A DNA stretch of 32,774 nt from Emmonsiellopsis sp. PD_33 (taxonomy: Eukaryota > Ascomycota > Eurotiomycetes > Onygenales > Ajellomycetaceae). The DNA is taken from assembly GCA_032988165.1 (NCBI GenBank), contig JANTQF010000381.1, positions 1-32,774 of the forward strand, written 5' to 3'. The position numbers and the translations under genes were made by a program. The first letter of the stretch is position 1; each line of letters starts with the position of its first letter. Below the pieces are notes generated by a model. The model made no database searches. It was not told where the DNA came from and worked only from the letters and a program-made list of their open reading frames with translations. Shown piece after piece: positions 1-11,329 of this stretch.

Positions 1-93
1 GCTGAATATTTTTGATACCCTTGTTTACTCTGAATGTATCTTCCTCTCATGTACGGAGTAGGATGTTTAATAGTCATGACTCATTTGTCTCAT

Positions 94-96
94 TTT

Positions 97-132
<36 letters not shown>

Positions 133-138
133 TTTTTT
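94..138. repeat. TTTC microsatellite
   Basis: Tandem TTTC units, about nine copies, ending in a run of eight T. Simple-sequence repeat in noncoding DNA. Confidence 0.95.
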
Positions 139-3100
139 GGTTCCATGCATACCTTCGTAATTTCCATTCCCTCGGGTTCCCCAAGTTGTGCTGAGTAGCC
201 ACGACGACTGTTTCTGACTTGTCCTCCCAGCACACGAGAGTGAGTCGCGCAGTGGCGGACCATGACATCGCTGCCTTTATTTTGTTTCTATCCCATACTT
301 CGATTCAGCCATCTGTGCCACCTCTGTTTGACATGGTCATTCCCCGAATATGAGCAGTCTGATATGAGAATAGGAAAGAATTCCCCATCATCGACTTCGC
401 CCCGGCCCCCCGTCCGCCATCCTTTACAGCTTGGCATGATCTGTCTGCCCCTCACTGGATGGTTTCGGCCGGAAGTGGGTTAGTTTCTCGGAAACGGGGT
501 TGGTGACGAGTCCAGAATCGTGGAATCGGGGGAGGGGCATATCAGCCGTAAATAACTGGCCCCCACCGGTCCTGCAGAGGAGGTCCCTCGCTGGTTGCCA
601 GTCAGTTCAATCAGCGTCATACATTCAATTCTTCCTGTTGTTAGTGCCCCCCGCCAATTATACAGAATACGGCCTCGTGCGTGAAAAAAGTCACCCTTGG
701 GCCTTGGGTGCCAATGGGTGGACGAGGGACTTTTGTTCATTATCGGGGGACATCCCAGTCGCCGAGCCATGGCCAGGCGATGAGGGTTTGTGACCAACAG
801 CAAAACTATCAATTTTTCAACCTTTGACCCCTAACCCCGTGGGGGCAACATATCGCCATAGGAATCACCCAGATGCAGGCAGGGAGAGCACAGAAATTCA
901 AATTCGTATCAGATTTTCGGGCCCCCTACGGCCTAGCCGATACAACACTTTCCAGCCTTGCATATTTGGTCTGGCTGGGAACAAAGCTGCTCCAGTGTGA
1001 AAGAACGCCACAGGGCCTTCCCGTTCACTTCAGTCAAGGACTAAACGGCAAGCCATGTTTCCATGAGAGGGGCCCATCTCGATTGCTATTTGTTCTATGC
1101 GCTACGAAGTTTCGAGGTTCTCTCCAACCGGAACTGGCCCGAGGGGGCAATTGTCGTTAGCTGCCCACGCCGTCTCCACGACGGGGTTCCGCGTATGATT
1201 TTTCTCCTTTTTTTCTCCATTATTCGTTAGTTTCTCGATTCTGGTCTCCTCTGCACACTCTTCTCCTTCTGGGATCGCACCAGCGGGAATGCGCCAACTT
1301 CGGAATATGACCAAGTTGACGGAGGCACTTAAATGTTAGCTTCCGTCAATGGCATATTCGGCCTTACATCTCTATCTGTTGGTTGTTGCACGACATTGAG
1401 TCCTTTTTCATTTCTTTTCCCACTCGTTGCGAGCATGAAGCGAGCAGCGAGTGGGCTCGTAAATTCTACAGCATAGAAATATATATACGTCCAAGTACCC
1501 CTATTGTCCCTGCCTAGTGCACTACGTTCGAATGGATGAGACCGTCTGACTACCAGAGGCCCACGAAATCCCTTTCGCACAACTTTCCAGCGATTCAGCC
1601 AAAAACGGAGTGGGCCACTTCAAACATTGCATGTTAAGATGCTGAAATTTCTTCAAAATTTGTTAATCGACCTCCTCGCCCCCATTTTTCAATCGTTTAG
1701 GGAGACATTTAAACAGACCAAGATCACGGCCCAAATTCCTTCTACTTTTTCTTGACCTATACGTGATCAATCTTACCCTCCGATTCTGGTCTTGCTCCGG
1801 CACTCCGTACCAGCCCTCCCCGCCCACTAAGGCGTGCCACCGCACTCAGCCTATTCTCACCATTCATCACGGCCATGTGCGACTATAAGGAAGTTCATTA
1901 TTCTTGTGGACACTCTAGAAAATTGGTCCTTTTATGGTGCGTTATATACCAAGATACTCAGATAAGATGCATACCAAGAATAATAGAAAAGTTCGTCCCT
2001 TCCCCCCCCTTGGTTTGGTTCTAGGGTTTAGCTTTTTATTCCCCTTGTTGCTTTGCCTTTTTTTTTCCTTCCCTGAAAAAGGACAAGCCTTCCCTTTTAT
2101 CAATATCCGCCTACACATTTATCGAGCCCGCTAACAGCAGGGGGGAGTATTCATCATCTTAGGGAGCAATCCGAAAACACTTGCAAAAGTACGTGACAAG
2201 TTTTCAAGCCGTCCTCAAGCTTCGATTTGTTATTTTTTACCCGCCTCTGCCCCGTGTCTGAATAGACCCTTATTTGTCCCAACCCACTTAAGGGCGTTTC
2301 GAAAACGACAAGGCATACCGTGTGGTCATATTGGATCAGAAAGAAAGAAAAAGATCATGCCGAATATCCCTTCTTTATGGATTATTTGAATCCACCCTGC
2401 CAGTCCGTCCTAATAGTTGACTCTTTTCTTGTTCGCAGGTGACTGCCCAAATGGAGCAAAGAGCTCTCCATCCACCCCTTCCTCCACCCCCTCATGAGCC
2501 ATGATGATATGATTACCAGTTTGACATGATAGCTCCGCCGTAGCTGTGAGCTTCCGTTCCTTCTTCTCCTTCCGATTTAGCTCCTTTGCATCCGATCATC
2601 CGGGTTCTCACAGACTACCTGGAAGAACCCGAGGGTATTGAATGATGCGTGGCCTGGATCCATAACCTCGAGGAAGGGTGATGCCCATGTTACCCCGTCG
2701 GTTCGTTATTTTATCATTATCTCTTCGGTTCGAGGACGAGGGCGGTCGCCAGGACTATTTCTGTGCTATCTATAGATTCTGGGTTTCTCACGCCTTAGAC
2801 TTGACTGACATGTCGAGGGGGAAAGGAAACTAAAAATACTTGGACCTGCTAGTGAGGTATACCAGGTGCATGGGGTGTGACGTTGCTCCTCTTTCTTTTT
2901 CTTTTCCTTCTATCCACCCATTTATCTTTCTTTCTCTTTTTCTGCCCAATCATTTTTTCGGTTTACGTTTAACCTTTTTGTATCTGGTTTTTACGGGTTT
3001 CTTTTCTTTTTTCTCTTCCCTTGCCACTTATGTCTTGCATTTTTGTCTTGCTGTGATTGACTTGTTATTTTCTCTGGACTACAAAACAGCTTCGATCCAT

Positions 3101-3694
3101 GACATGGCCCAAAATGGTGATCATTATGAACGTGTACGATGTTATGCAGTCAGTTACTGATGAGGGCTAGTATTTTCTTTTTCCTATTCATTTTGCTTTT
3201 TTCTGCATTCCACCCCTTTCATGCACATTTTCTTCCACTAGAAATCTCTTCACACTTCATCTTATCTACTTATTGTTCTTCATCTTTCTCTTCTCCCCCT
3301 CTCTACAAGCTCTACCCATCTATGCAAGGATGAGAAACCAGCCTCAAACTCACTTGATTGTCTCTTTTTTGACCTATCTATTCATTGAATATCATTGAAT
3401 ATTCACACCATGCATCTCCCTCCTTCCTTCTACATTTCGACGGATGAGAGGGGAAATTTTTTCCCGTTCTGGTATTCCCCCATTTCCCTAGCCCTTCACC
3501 ACTGTAATTATACATCCAACGGAGAAAAATGAACGCGAGAGGGAAAGACACATTGCCAACCCCACCTCACCCCCCACCCCTCACCCCTCAACCCCAGAAA
3601 GGCCCAGACCCATCAGCCAGACCACCACCGCCACGCGAACCCCCCCCTCCCCCCCGGTCCCGCATATATCTCCTGCATAACTCCGCACATACGC

Positions 3695-3718
3695 ACATAC
3701 ATACATACATACATACAT
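3695..3718. repeat. ACAT microsatellite, six units
   Basis: Six uninterrupted ACAT units follow a less regular CA/TA-rich stretch. The surrounding reading frame is low complexity and probably not coding. Confidence 0.95.
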
Positions 3719-4455
3719 CCATATTTGGCAACCTTACCTTATCCAGTGCTCCTACTCCACATAGTATGCAGCCTAACATCGGGATCGCGGGAGGGTCGAT
3801 AATAGGGCGGCCGTCACACTGTGCCAGGTGGCAGGGTTTCCTTCCAAGGTTCCTTTTCCGCCCGCCGGGCCGAGATTTTGAGGATCCCGATTTTCCGCGC
3901 TAGGGTCCTCGGGATGGTGGTTTTTTTTCTTTTTTTTGCTTTTTATTTTTATTTTTATTTTTGCTTTTCTTTTCTTTTCTTTTTTTTCGCGGGGTCTGCC
4001 CCGGTTTAAACTAACATATCACATTATTGTTAAAGGAGAGGGAAATAAGAGAAAAAAAAGAAAGAAGAAAAGAAAAGGTGGATTGCATTAACTAGGTTAA
4101 AGATGCAGCTACTCCCATCAACATGCAATGCATGCATAACTAACTTCCCCAAATAAATAGACAACCATTAGATAAAAACCTTTTGAAAGGCAACCTTGGA
4201 AGTTTGATTGAAGTTTTGCTATCCCACATTGAAGGAACTATTAGTACCTAACTAAACTCCAGAGGCAAAACAATAAGTTAACTTAGTTAAGAGACCAACC
4301 GGCAGGGTGGTGCGTTACGTTTGTTAGAGAATTGATAGATCATATTTATTCGTCGGCCACGGCGACCTCCCTGCACCACATGAACGGGGTTTAAAAGCCG
4401 CGATGGATGCTAGTAGGTATGCAATGCTGTTGAAGTTCATGAACTAACTGCTGAA

Positions 4456-4480
4456 ATGGATGGATGGAGGGATGGATGGA
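4456..4480. repeat. ATGG tetranucleotide repeat
   Basis: Imperfect ATGG units with one AGGG interruption. Simple repeat in noncoding DNA. Confidence 0.85.
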
Positions 4481-4708
4481 ACTATTAGCTGTGTGTTGTT
4501 TTATATAGCTACATAAATTGATTAACTGTGGTGGTTTAGTTTTCTCTCATGAGTCATGCATGCATGTATGTTGATATTGTCCTGGATGAAGTGTGCTTGG
4601 CAGGGAGGGAGTATGATGAAGAGCCGGGCTAGGCTGGCTATGTTGCGTGAACACTACGGAGTACAATGGCATGTTTTTTAATAAAATGTGGATATGGATG
4701 GGTTTCCC

Positions 4709-4727
4709 TTTTTTTTTTTTTTTTTTT
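4709..4727. repeat. poly-T tract of 19
   Basis: A run of 19 T followed by C and more T. It could be a nucleosome-depleting element, or the mark of an A-tailed retrosequence on the other strand; neither reading has further support. Confidence 0.9.
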
Positions 4728-6024
4728 CTTTTTTCTGAGGTGAGAGGCTGTAAATGGTAGTATAGTGACAGGGTTTAAGTTATGAAGACCTAGTTGGTAC
4801 ATGAGGGGGGATAAGGATAGAACTTCAGTTTGTATAGAAATAGTTAGATTGATTTAAATGCTTTTACTAAATATTGATTTCTCATTCATCTTTATTTTAT
4901 GTGAACTGATGACTTGAAAAGGTCATATGAATGGATCCCATAGCACATGCGTATCGAGGATAAGTTGGGTAGTTTATACCCAGTCTCTGTTTATATAAAA
5001 AGGGGAGGAGTCAAGAGAGGGTGGTAATATGTAGTAGAGTAAAGGAGAGAAAATATTCTTTTATTACTTTTTTATACAACTTATATCTTCCTTTCAGCCT
5101 TAAACATGATTGATTGTGACTGCCTACATTATAAATATGCAAGTAGATATTATTTACTTTTTCCTTTCTTTTCTTTTTAATCCCTTTGGATTAGATACTA
5201 ATACATGCATATGCATGTTCTCAGCATGTGGAGGGGGATGGATGCAAGTGACCACATTAGTACATAACTAGACTCCGTAATCATACCAACAACTAAAGGA
5301 ACGAAATAAATGAAATTGATATACATCACATCTTTTATTATCACATCATGCTTCGCTCTGGAGGGGGGAATACTACGTAGTCACAGTGTGTGCTGTTGAA
5401 TCAGGCCCCCCAACCTTGCCCGCCATTATATAGTTACACGCCCCACCCGAGATAATTTCAGATATCATTATTCGTTTCAACTACAATGATCGTGAACCTA
5501 CGAGGGGATTGTATGTAGATATATATATACATATAATCATCAAAGAGACACGAAACGGGAAGGATTTCTTCTTTGGGCAAGAGGAAAGAGGAAAGTGACA
5601 AAGTGGGGAGATAACTAGTCACGCCTGAAACGGGACCGGGCATTTATTAAGAAAAATTAATGGATTAGAGAGGGAGGATTTTATGCTTTCTGAAGATTTC
5701 ATGGGACTGGATGTATTTATGTATGTATGTAGCTAGGTACCTATAGGGAGAGGGGAGGGGAGGGTATGGAAAGACACATGTAGTAAAGGGGAAGATGAAG
5801 CTATTGAGGACAAGATAGAAGTGAAGTAAGAAAAAACACGGTTGTAAAAAAAAAATAGCAGAACTATGATAGGTTCCGAATCATCCAATGGTTAGTTAAC
5901 ACACACACACAGGCACACAAAAAGACAGACAAAGACAAAAAAGGAAAGGGCTTTGAAAAGGATGACAAGAAGGTTAAAACGAAACTCCCGAAAACAACCC
6001 GCTCACCCGCTCACCACCTCTGCC

Positions 6025-8739
6025 TCATTTCGCCGGCGTCTCTCCTGCCCCTGCCCCCGTCCCCGCAGTAGCACCGGTCTTCAACCCAGGGGCAGCCATC
6101 AGCGGCTCCGGCAGGATAATCGGCGCCTTACTAATCAGCTCGAGCTTCTCCAGCTTCTCCCCCTTCAGCACCCTCTCCATCTCCTCCTTGGTCAGCGTCT
6201 CGTACTCAATCAACGCCTTCGTCAGAATCTCTAGCTCCTTGCGGCGCTCGGTGAGGATGGTGCGGGCGCGTTGGCTGGCCTCGTCGACGAGGCGGCGGAC
6301 TTCGGCTTCGATTTCCTGTTTTGTTTCGGAGGAGAGGGTGTCGTAGTTTGAGAGGAGGTCGACGGAGCCGAGTTTTTTGCTGTAGCCGTATTGGGTTACC
6401 ATTGAGAAGGCGGTGTTGGTTGCTTGTTGGAGATCCTGAGATATTTCGTTAGTTATTGTGTTGGATAGGGGTACATTGAAAAAGGAAGAGTAGAGGGAGA
6501 ACATACAGCTGAGATACCGGAGGTGACATTCTCAGGGCCAAAAACAAGCTCCTCCGCCGCTTTGCCACCCATGGAGACATCGATCTCCGCTAGGAACTCA
6601 CTATAATTCCGGGACACAACGTCCATCTCTGGAAGGAAGTGGGTGACACCTAACGCCATTCCTCGTGGCACGATGGTAATCTTATACAGTGGGGTCGCAG
6701 CAGGGGAGAAATAGGCAACGAGCGCATGACCCGCTTCATGGTAAGCGGTTAGGAGCTTATCTTTGTCGCGCAAGACGCGGCTACGGGCCTCCGCACCCAT
6801 CATGATCTTGTCCTTGGCCCAGTCAAAGTCCATGGGACCAACCTTGACCTGCTTGTTCTTGCTTGCGCGGATGGCGGCTTGGTTCACAAGGTTTTCGAGA
6901 TCAGCGCCAGAGAAGCCTGGTGTGCCACGGGCAATGACAGCAGCATCGACGTCAGTGCTAATTTGGACGTTTTTCATGTGGTGGTTCAAGATATCGACAC
7001 GGCCACGGACATCGGGGAGACCAACCTCGACCTTGCGGTCAAAGCGGCCGGGACGGGTAAGGGCTTTGTCGAGCAGTTTCGGGTAGTTGGTTGCAGCAAG
7101 GATAATCACGCCGGTTGACTGAGAGAATCCGTCGAGTTCGGTCAGAAGTTGGTTCAGGGTTTGTTTTACGTAGGCAGCGTCTCTCTCGTTCCGCTTGGCT
7201 CCAATCGCATCCAACTCATCGATGAAAATGATCGCGGGCGCCTTAGTTCTGGCCTGATTGAACAAGTCACGAACACGCTTGGCACCTACGCCAACATAGA
7301 TCTCATCGAATTCAGAGCCAGACATGTAGAAGAAGGGAACACCAGCTTCTCCAGCAACAGCACGGGCAAGGAGGGTCTTTCCGGTACCAGGAGGGCCGAC
7401 GAGGAGGACACCCTTTGGCAGTTTGCCACCGAGAGAGGAGAAACGTTCGGGGTTAGTCAGGAACTCGACAAGTTCCTGCAGTTCATCCTTGGCCTCGTCA
7501 CATCCGTGGACATCGCTGAACCGAACTTTCTGGTGTTGCGGTTGCGCCTCGTTGTTTTGCGAACCGCGGACATTTTTCAATACACCGGTCGTGTCTGCAA
7601 TGATGTTGATGATGACAAAAGAGACATAAGTGAAGAGCAGAAAACCAAGAATAAACTTGACCCATCGGTAGATCGAGCTTGAACGCGATTCCTCCACCAC
7701 AACGTAGAGGGGTGTATCCTTGGCTCCAGTACCGTCCTTCTTCGTAGATATTCCAGCCTGTGCTCCATGCTTTTGCGCGGCAACAGCTTGACCAACGGCC
7801 TGCAACTGCTCCGTGCTGAAGTTTGGATTGTGCGACTGAAACTGGTTATACGCCGGCTTTGCACTCGCAGATTCCATACCACCACCGCCCACCCGTTCCA
7901 GAGCTTTCATATACGTGGTTTCTGTAAAACTGTCACTAGCAAATTTCCCACTCCGGTATCGTTCGATTATAATCGCGGGCATGTTGGCGCGGAGTAGGGC
8001 ATTGTAGAAGGCATTCTGGGCGCTGACGCTGTGGGGTTTGTCGTTTGCGGTCTTCTCAGTGTAGGCAAGGATATTCTGGTATGGCCCTCCATACATAAAT
8101 CTCTGTTGCTGGAGCTGCGAAATGCCCTTTAATTTCGGAACACCCCGGGAGCGGTCAAGTTGGAGGATGGAGATAGTAGAATATTGACGGGAGGCACGGG
8201 AGTCAGCTCGGCTGTTCGTTGACGATGGTCTAGCGGTCCATATGCTTTTCCGAATAGCTAAGCATGATATGTTAGTTATATGGTCAAAAGAACGGATGTC
8301 GAGGTTCGACGTACGAGGGGCGAATATCGAGGACAAAGTCGATTGGGTCTGGGAAGCGTTCGTTTGGAACCCAGCGCGGAGAGCATGGACGGGCACAGAG
8401 TTCAAGCACTCAGGAAGGGTCAACCGCGAGTGAGCCTAAATATTATGAGCAATGGTCCCTCTAGAGAACGGAACTGCAACCAAATGACTTACAGCTGAGG
8501 ATTCCTCTCGACCCCTCCGCATATGTTCAAGGGTCCGGGCTCGGGACGCCTCCGAAGCCGGGCGGTTGGCAGACTTCCACTGACCAGCCAAAGCACTGGC
8601 CACGGACGGCCAGAGGTCCGTCGTCACAGCCGCCGCATTCTGAAATCGAAAAGTCAGCAAACAAAGTGCCGGAATTGGCGGAGAAAGTTGCTGGGATTGT
8701 ATTTCCTACTGGCAAGCAGAGCGGAGCCTGAAAGGCCAT
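6025..8739 (-). CDS. mitochondrial i-AAA protease, YME1 type
   Basis: ATP-dependent zinc metalloprotease of the mitochondrial inner membrane with its catalytic side in the intermembrane space; the family degrades unassembled and lipid-transfer proteins there. Spliced from 8739-8710, 8639-8493, 8435-8315, 8257-6507 and 6435-6025, giving 819 residues. All four introns have good donors and acceptors, and clear CTRAY branch sites are seen in introns 1, 3 and 4. The N-terminus is Arg/Ser-rich, as in a matrix-targeting presequence. One membrane segment lies at about 301-319, which separates it from m-AAA proteins with two. Walker A is GPPGTGKT at 387-394, the pore loop YVGVG starts at 420, Walker B ends in DE at 446-447, Arg fingers are R501 and R504, zinc site HEAGH is at 606-610, and the probable third ligand D684 is the first codon of the last exon. 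The N-terminal SAQNAFYNALL region also matches the Yme1 family. The start has a good context, CCAAGATGG. Confidence 0.95.
8258..8314 (-). other. YME1 intron 3, in frame and stop-free
   Basis: This 57 nt intron starts GTACGT, has a branch site ACTAAC about 15 nt before the TTAG acceptor, is a multiple of three and has no stop. It could be retained without breaking the protein, adding 19 residues in the presequence region. The strong branch site argues that it is normally spliced. Confidence 0.8.
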
Positions 8740-9398
8740 CTTGGGGCGGATGATGCGGCCAAACGATAGGAAAATAGGTGAAACGGCCGGATAAGGGAAA
8801 GATGGGGTATTAAGTGAGTAGATCCATTCAGAGAGAGAACAGCGTCAGGGTCATATCCAGGACCTCGGACCTAGTCAGGATGTCTGTCGAGATGGCGATG
8901 TCAATGGAGCGGCGAATTCTTTGACGGGCGGCATATTGCCACTGTGGTCGCTGAGCCTCGCCGTAGCGCCCGCCGAGGCTTAGTCATGCATGTCGGGTTT
9001 GTTTCGGGATTGTTCACTCAAGATGGTCGGCATTGGGGGATATTAGAAGGGAGTGAAGGACTTGCGAATCTTTTCGATCTCTTTCAATCCGTAAATTATT
9101 TCTTTTATGCGCTTCTCAACGGTTCAACTGGATACGTTGGGGAGCGTTGAATATCACGTGATATAACTACTTAGTCATGTCGACGCTTTGGCCAGCTGAA
9201 TGTTCTAGAACAAATCACCGCAATGAGCCGCATCGAAGGACAGATAATATCTCCCACAATTGTCGAGTAGCCATCCTTCACAAGGGCTGGTTTTGGCGGA
9301 GGATTGACATATACAGTGTTCCCTCATGGCCATCCGTCAAGCAGCCACTTCTGCTATGTCTGGTGCTGCCCCAACGCTCGACAGTTGACAGTTGATCC
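8740..9398. promoter_or_regulatory. divergent promoter between YME1 and the OB-fold gene
   Basis: The 659 bp between two divergent start codons must carry both promoters. It contains a CACGTG palindrome (separate entry) and an ATTGG word near 9031, which is CCAAT on the strand read by YME1. No clear TATA box was seen for either gene. Confidence 0.7.
9151..9164. promoter_or_regulatory. CACGTG palindrome (E-box)
   Basis: A perfect 14 bp palindrome ATATCACGTGATAT centred on CACGTG. Such cores bind bHLH factors (Cbf1, SREBP and USF classes) in fungi. It lies about 235 bp upstream of the OB-fold start and about 410 bp upstream of YME1. Binding is inferred. Confidence 0.55.
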
Positions 9399-10478
9399 AT
9401 GCCAGCCCAAATCATCACCCTCACAGGGGCACCCCGCCCGAGCACGCTGCGATGGGATGACTCGGAACTGCTGGACGACTGCTGGTTTTGTCGTCTCAGG
9501 ACCACCTCCCCCAATTTCTCGACAGCAGACTCGGTGAGATGGCGGGTAATCCCGCCGCGAGAGGATGCATACAGTTTCCCCGAGGATGAGGAGGAGGAGG
9601 AGGAGGGAAATAACGGGGGCTACGGCGATGCTGACTTTTTTGCCCTGGGCGCGATTGAGAGGTATAGCGGGGTGCAGGCAACGATGGACATGGAATTCTA
9701 CGACCACTCGTTTGCCGCCCATGAGGGCAATTCTACAGTGTTGAGCGGGATGGAATCGTATTACACCGAGTCGTCCGAATTGGAGACTACTTTGGAGGAA
9801 ACCAGCATGATAAGCCTTGGTCAGCAGTCGGCGACAGACGATGAGAACAATCAACATGCCCTCCCGCCCGCCATAATGGGCCAACTAAGCGATATTAAAG
9901 ACATCCCCAACGCCACATATCTCCGCTCCATTGCCCCGCGGATGATCCCTCTCAACCTGATCGTGGCTATTATTACTATCCACCGCCGTAGACGCGTCCG
10001 GACTCGCTGGGGCAACGAAATGGATATCGTGGAGGTGGTGGTGGGCGACGAAACCAAGTCCGGGTTCGGGATCACCTGCTGGCTCTCCGTGGACATTAAG
10101 GAAAAACAACAAGGGCAGTTGAACGAGTCTGTCGGCGGCCTCCGTCCTCGCGATATCGTTCTTTTCCGATCCGTAGCGTTGAACACGTTTCGGGGACAGG
10201 TGTATGGGCAGAGCGTGAAGGATAATAGGACCAAGATCGACCTGCTACATCGGACGCCTGTTGATTTGAACGATAGCGAGGGGCTGTTCACGGCGCGGAT
10301 GCTGGCAGATCAAGCGCACGATGCGCACCCGCAGCTGGTCAAAGTGCGGCGGGTGAGGAATTGGATATTGAATTTCATCAGCCCGCAGACGTATGGGAAT
10401 GTTGAGCAGCCATCGTCGTTGATGTTGAATCGACCGGGGCCGCAAGCTGTGCCGTTTCTGCCGCCTGATACGCAGTGA
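9399..10478 (+). CDS. hypothetical protein with probable OB fold, 359 aa
   Basis: Single-exon gene without a recognised name. Residues 1-60 are not recognised. An acidic run of Asp/Glu sits at 62-69, encoded by repeated GAG triplets, and about 100-170 is acidic, Ser/Thr-rich and probably disordered. From about 180 to 285 an ordered segment (beta-rich IPLNLIVAIITI, then MDIVEVVVGDE, a Gly-Leu-Arg-Pro-Arg-Asp turn before VLF, and a FRGQVYGQS end) has the strand pattern of an OB-fold nucleic-acid-binding domain. A conserved-looking VRRVRNWILNF helix follows at about 316-326. From memory, fungal proteins with this segment are labelled OB-fold nucleic-acid-binding, and the fold resembles the first OB domain of shieldin-2; I cannot check either. 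DNA maintenance is a guess. It is divergent from YME1. Confidence 0.8.
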   Translation: MPAQIITLTGAPRPSTLRWDDSELLDDCWFCRLRTTSPNFSTADSVRWRVIPPREDAYSFPEDEEEEEEGNNGGYGDADFFALGAIERYSGVQATMDMEFYDHSFAAHEGNSTVLSGMESYYTESSELETTLEETSMISLGQQSATDDENNQHALPPAIMGQLSDIKDIPNATYLRSIAPRMIPLNLIVAIITIHRRRRVRTRWGNEMDIVEVVVGDETKSGFGITCWLSVDIKEKQQGQLNESVGGLRPRDIVLFRSVALNTFRGQVYGQSVKDNRTKIDLLHRTPVDLNDSEGLFTARMLADQAHDAHPQLVKVRRVRNWILNFISPQTYGNVEQPSSLMLNRPGPQAVPFLPPDTQ

Positions 10479-11329
10479 TTCTACTCGCAAATAAACCAGC
10501 AATTCCCACCCCTGCAGAATGCAGCAATGGCGGACAGGAATAGGATTCCCGTTAATTGCAGCAGACAGCCGGGTGCGTAATAACTAGAGGGGTGATATGG
10601 GGCTGATTGGAGGGCGAGTTATTCTTTAAATAAGCAGCTAGCTAGTATGTTTTAACTTTTGGATAATGAAGCAAGCTTTCCAACCAGAGTTGCAGCGAAG
10701 CCAATGAGCGGCGGGCAATTGGGGGGTTTGTGTTCCCATGGGAAATTGGTTGTGGGGGGAGTTGTCTAGAATGGAGAATCACCGCAGAGGACTCGGGACA
10801 AACACCCTGAAACTTGGCCCAAACCTCGCCAGTCAGCAGCAGCCGTTTGAGCATTCGCAGCAGATCAGCAGCGTCAGATGACTGTCTAATAGAATCTACT
10901 AAATAGGAGAGGAATAGTCGAGGTACCCGGGCGGGCAGTCGAGGGTACGCGGCGTGCCACCCAAAACGCGTGGCGGCCGGGGTCACTCGCCCTCCGGCGC
11001 CAAGTACCCACCGGTGCGGCTCAGCCTGCCCCGTCCGGCCCATCCCTGTCCAGCTGGCCTTTTCCGCAAAAGTCAACCTCACCTCACCTCATCTCGTCCC
11101 GACGGAGCCCCTGACCGCCTCCTCCACCACCACCTCTACCGCTCTTCTATCCTCCAATTCCCTTCTCTCCGCTTCATCCTCCCTCCGCCCTCTCTCCTGG
11201 TCATACCCAGTGCCCGCCCTTACGCTCGTTAACCCGCCCTCCTCTGTCCTGTCTCCCCGCCGCCTGCCAATTCACCCTTCTTCCCGCCTCTATTCTTAAT
11301 ACCCTCCCCCTTCACCTCCCACATCCACC
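10479..11329 (+). promoter_or_regulatory. promoter and pyrimidine-rich leader of the GDP-mannose pyrophosphorylase gene
   Basis: The upstream region has a CCAAT box at 10701-10705. About 11050-11325, just before the start codon, is dense in C and T, typical of highly expressed fungal genes around the transcription start. The start codon has a strong context, CCACCATGA. No TATA box was recognised. Confidence 0.6.

Larger units (their letters stand above)
1..6024. other. gene-free region of about 6 kb
   Basis: I see no convincing gene on either strand. The longest open frames are low complexity (for example a Pro/Thr/His-rich frame at 3529-3903) and lack protein-like composition or plausible splice partners. 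About 2880-3500 is strongly pyrimidine-rich on the + strand, as is common in fungal promoters and leaders. About 4000-5950 is AT-rich and looks like untranslated or intergenic DNA; its last part should hold the 3' UTR of the leftward-reading YME1 gene. The length is unusual beside the 0.7-1.5 kb gaps elsewhere in the gene part of the window. A long leader of an off-window gene or a noncoding transcript is possible, but nothing seen proves it. Confidence 0.6.

Noticed and set aside
2720..2745. GGTTCGA word resembling a tRNA T-loop
   Set aside because: No matching acceptor, D or anticodon stems around it; I found no tRNA in the window.
2840..3333. Two overlapping Phe/Ser-rich frames
   Set aside because: They are translations of a pyrimidine tract, which gives Phe, Leu and Ser in any frame; no motif.
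3690..3720. Tandem repeats as a possible CRISPR or satellite
   Set aside because: Simple ACAT microsatellite; no spacers and a eukaryotic setting.
3529..3903. 124-codon open frame rich in Pro, His and Thr
   Set aside because: Its composition comes from C-rich sequence and the ACAT microsatellite; no domain, no splice support, no conserved-looking segment.
6763..7682. Open frames on the + strand across the YME1 gene
   Set aside because: Antisense shadows of the conserved AAA and protease domains on the - strand.
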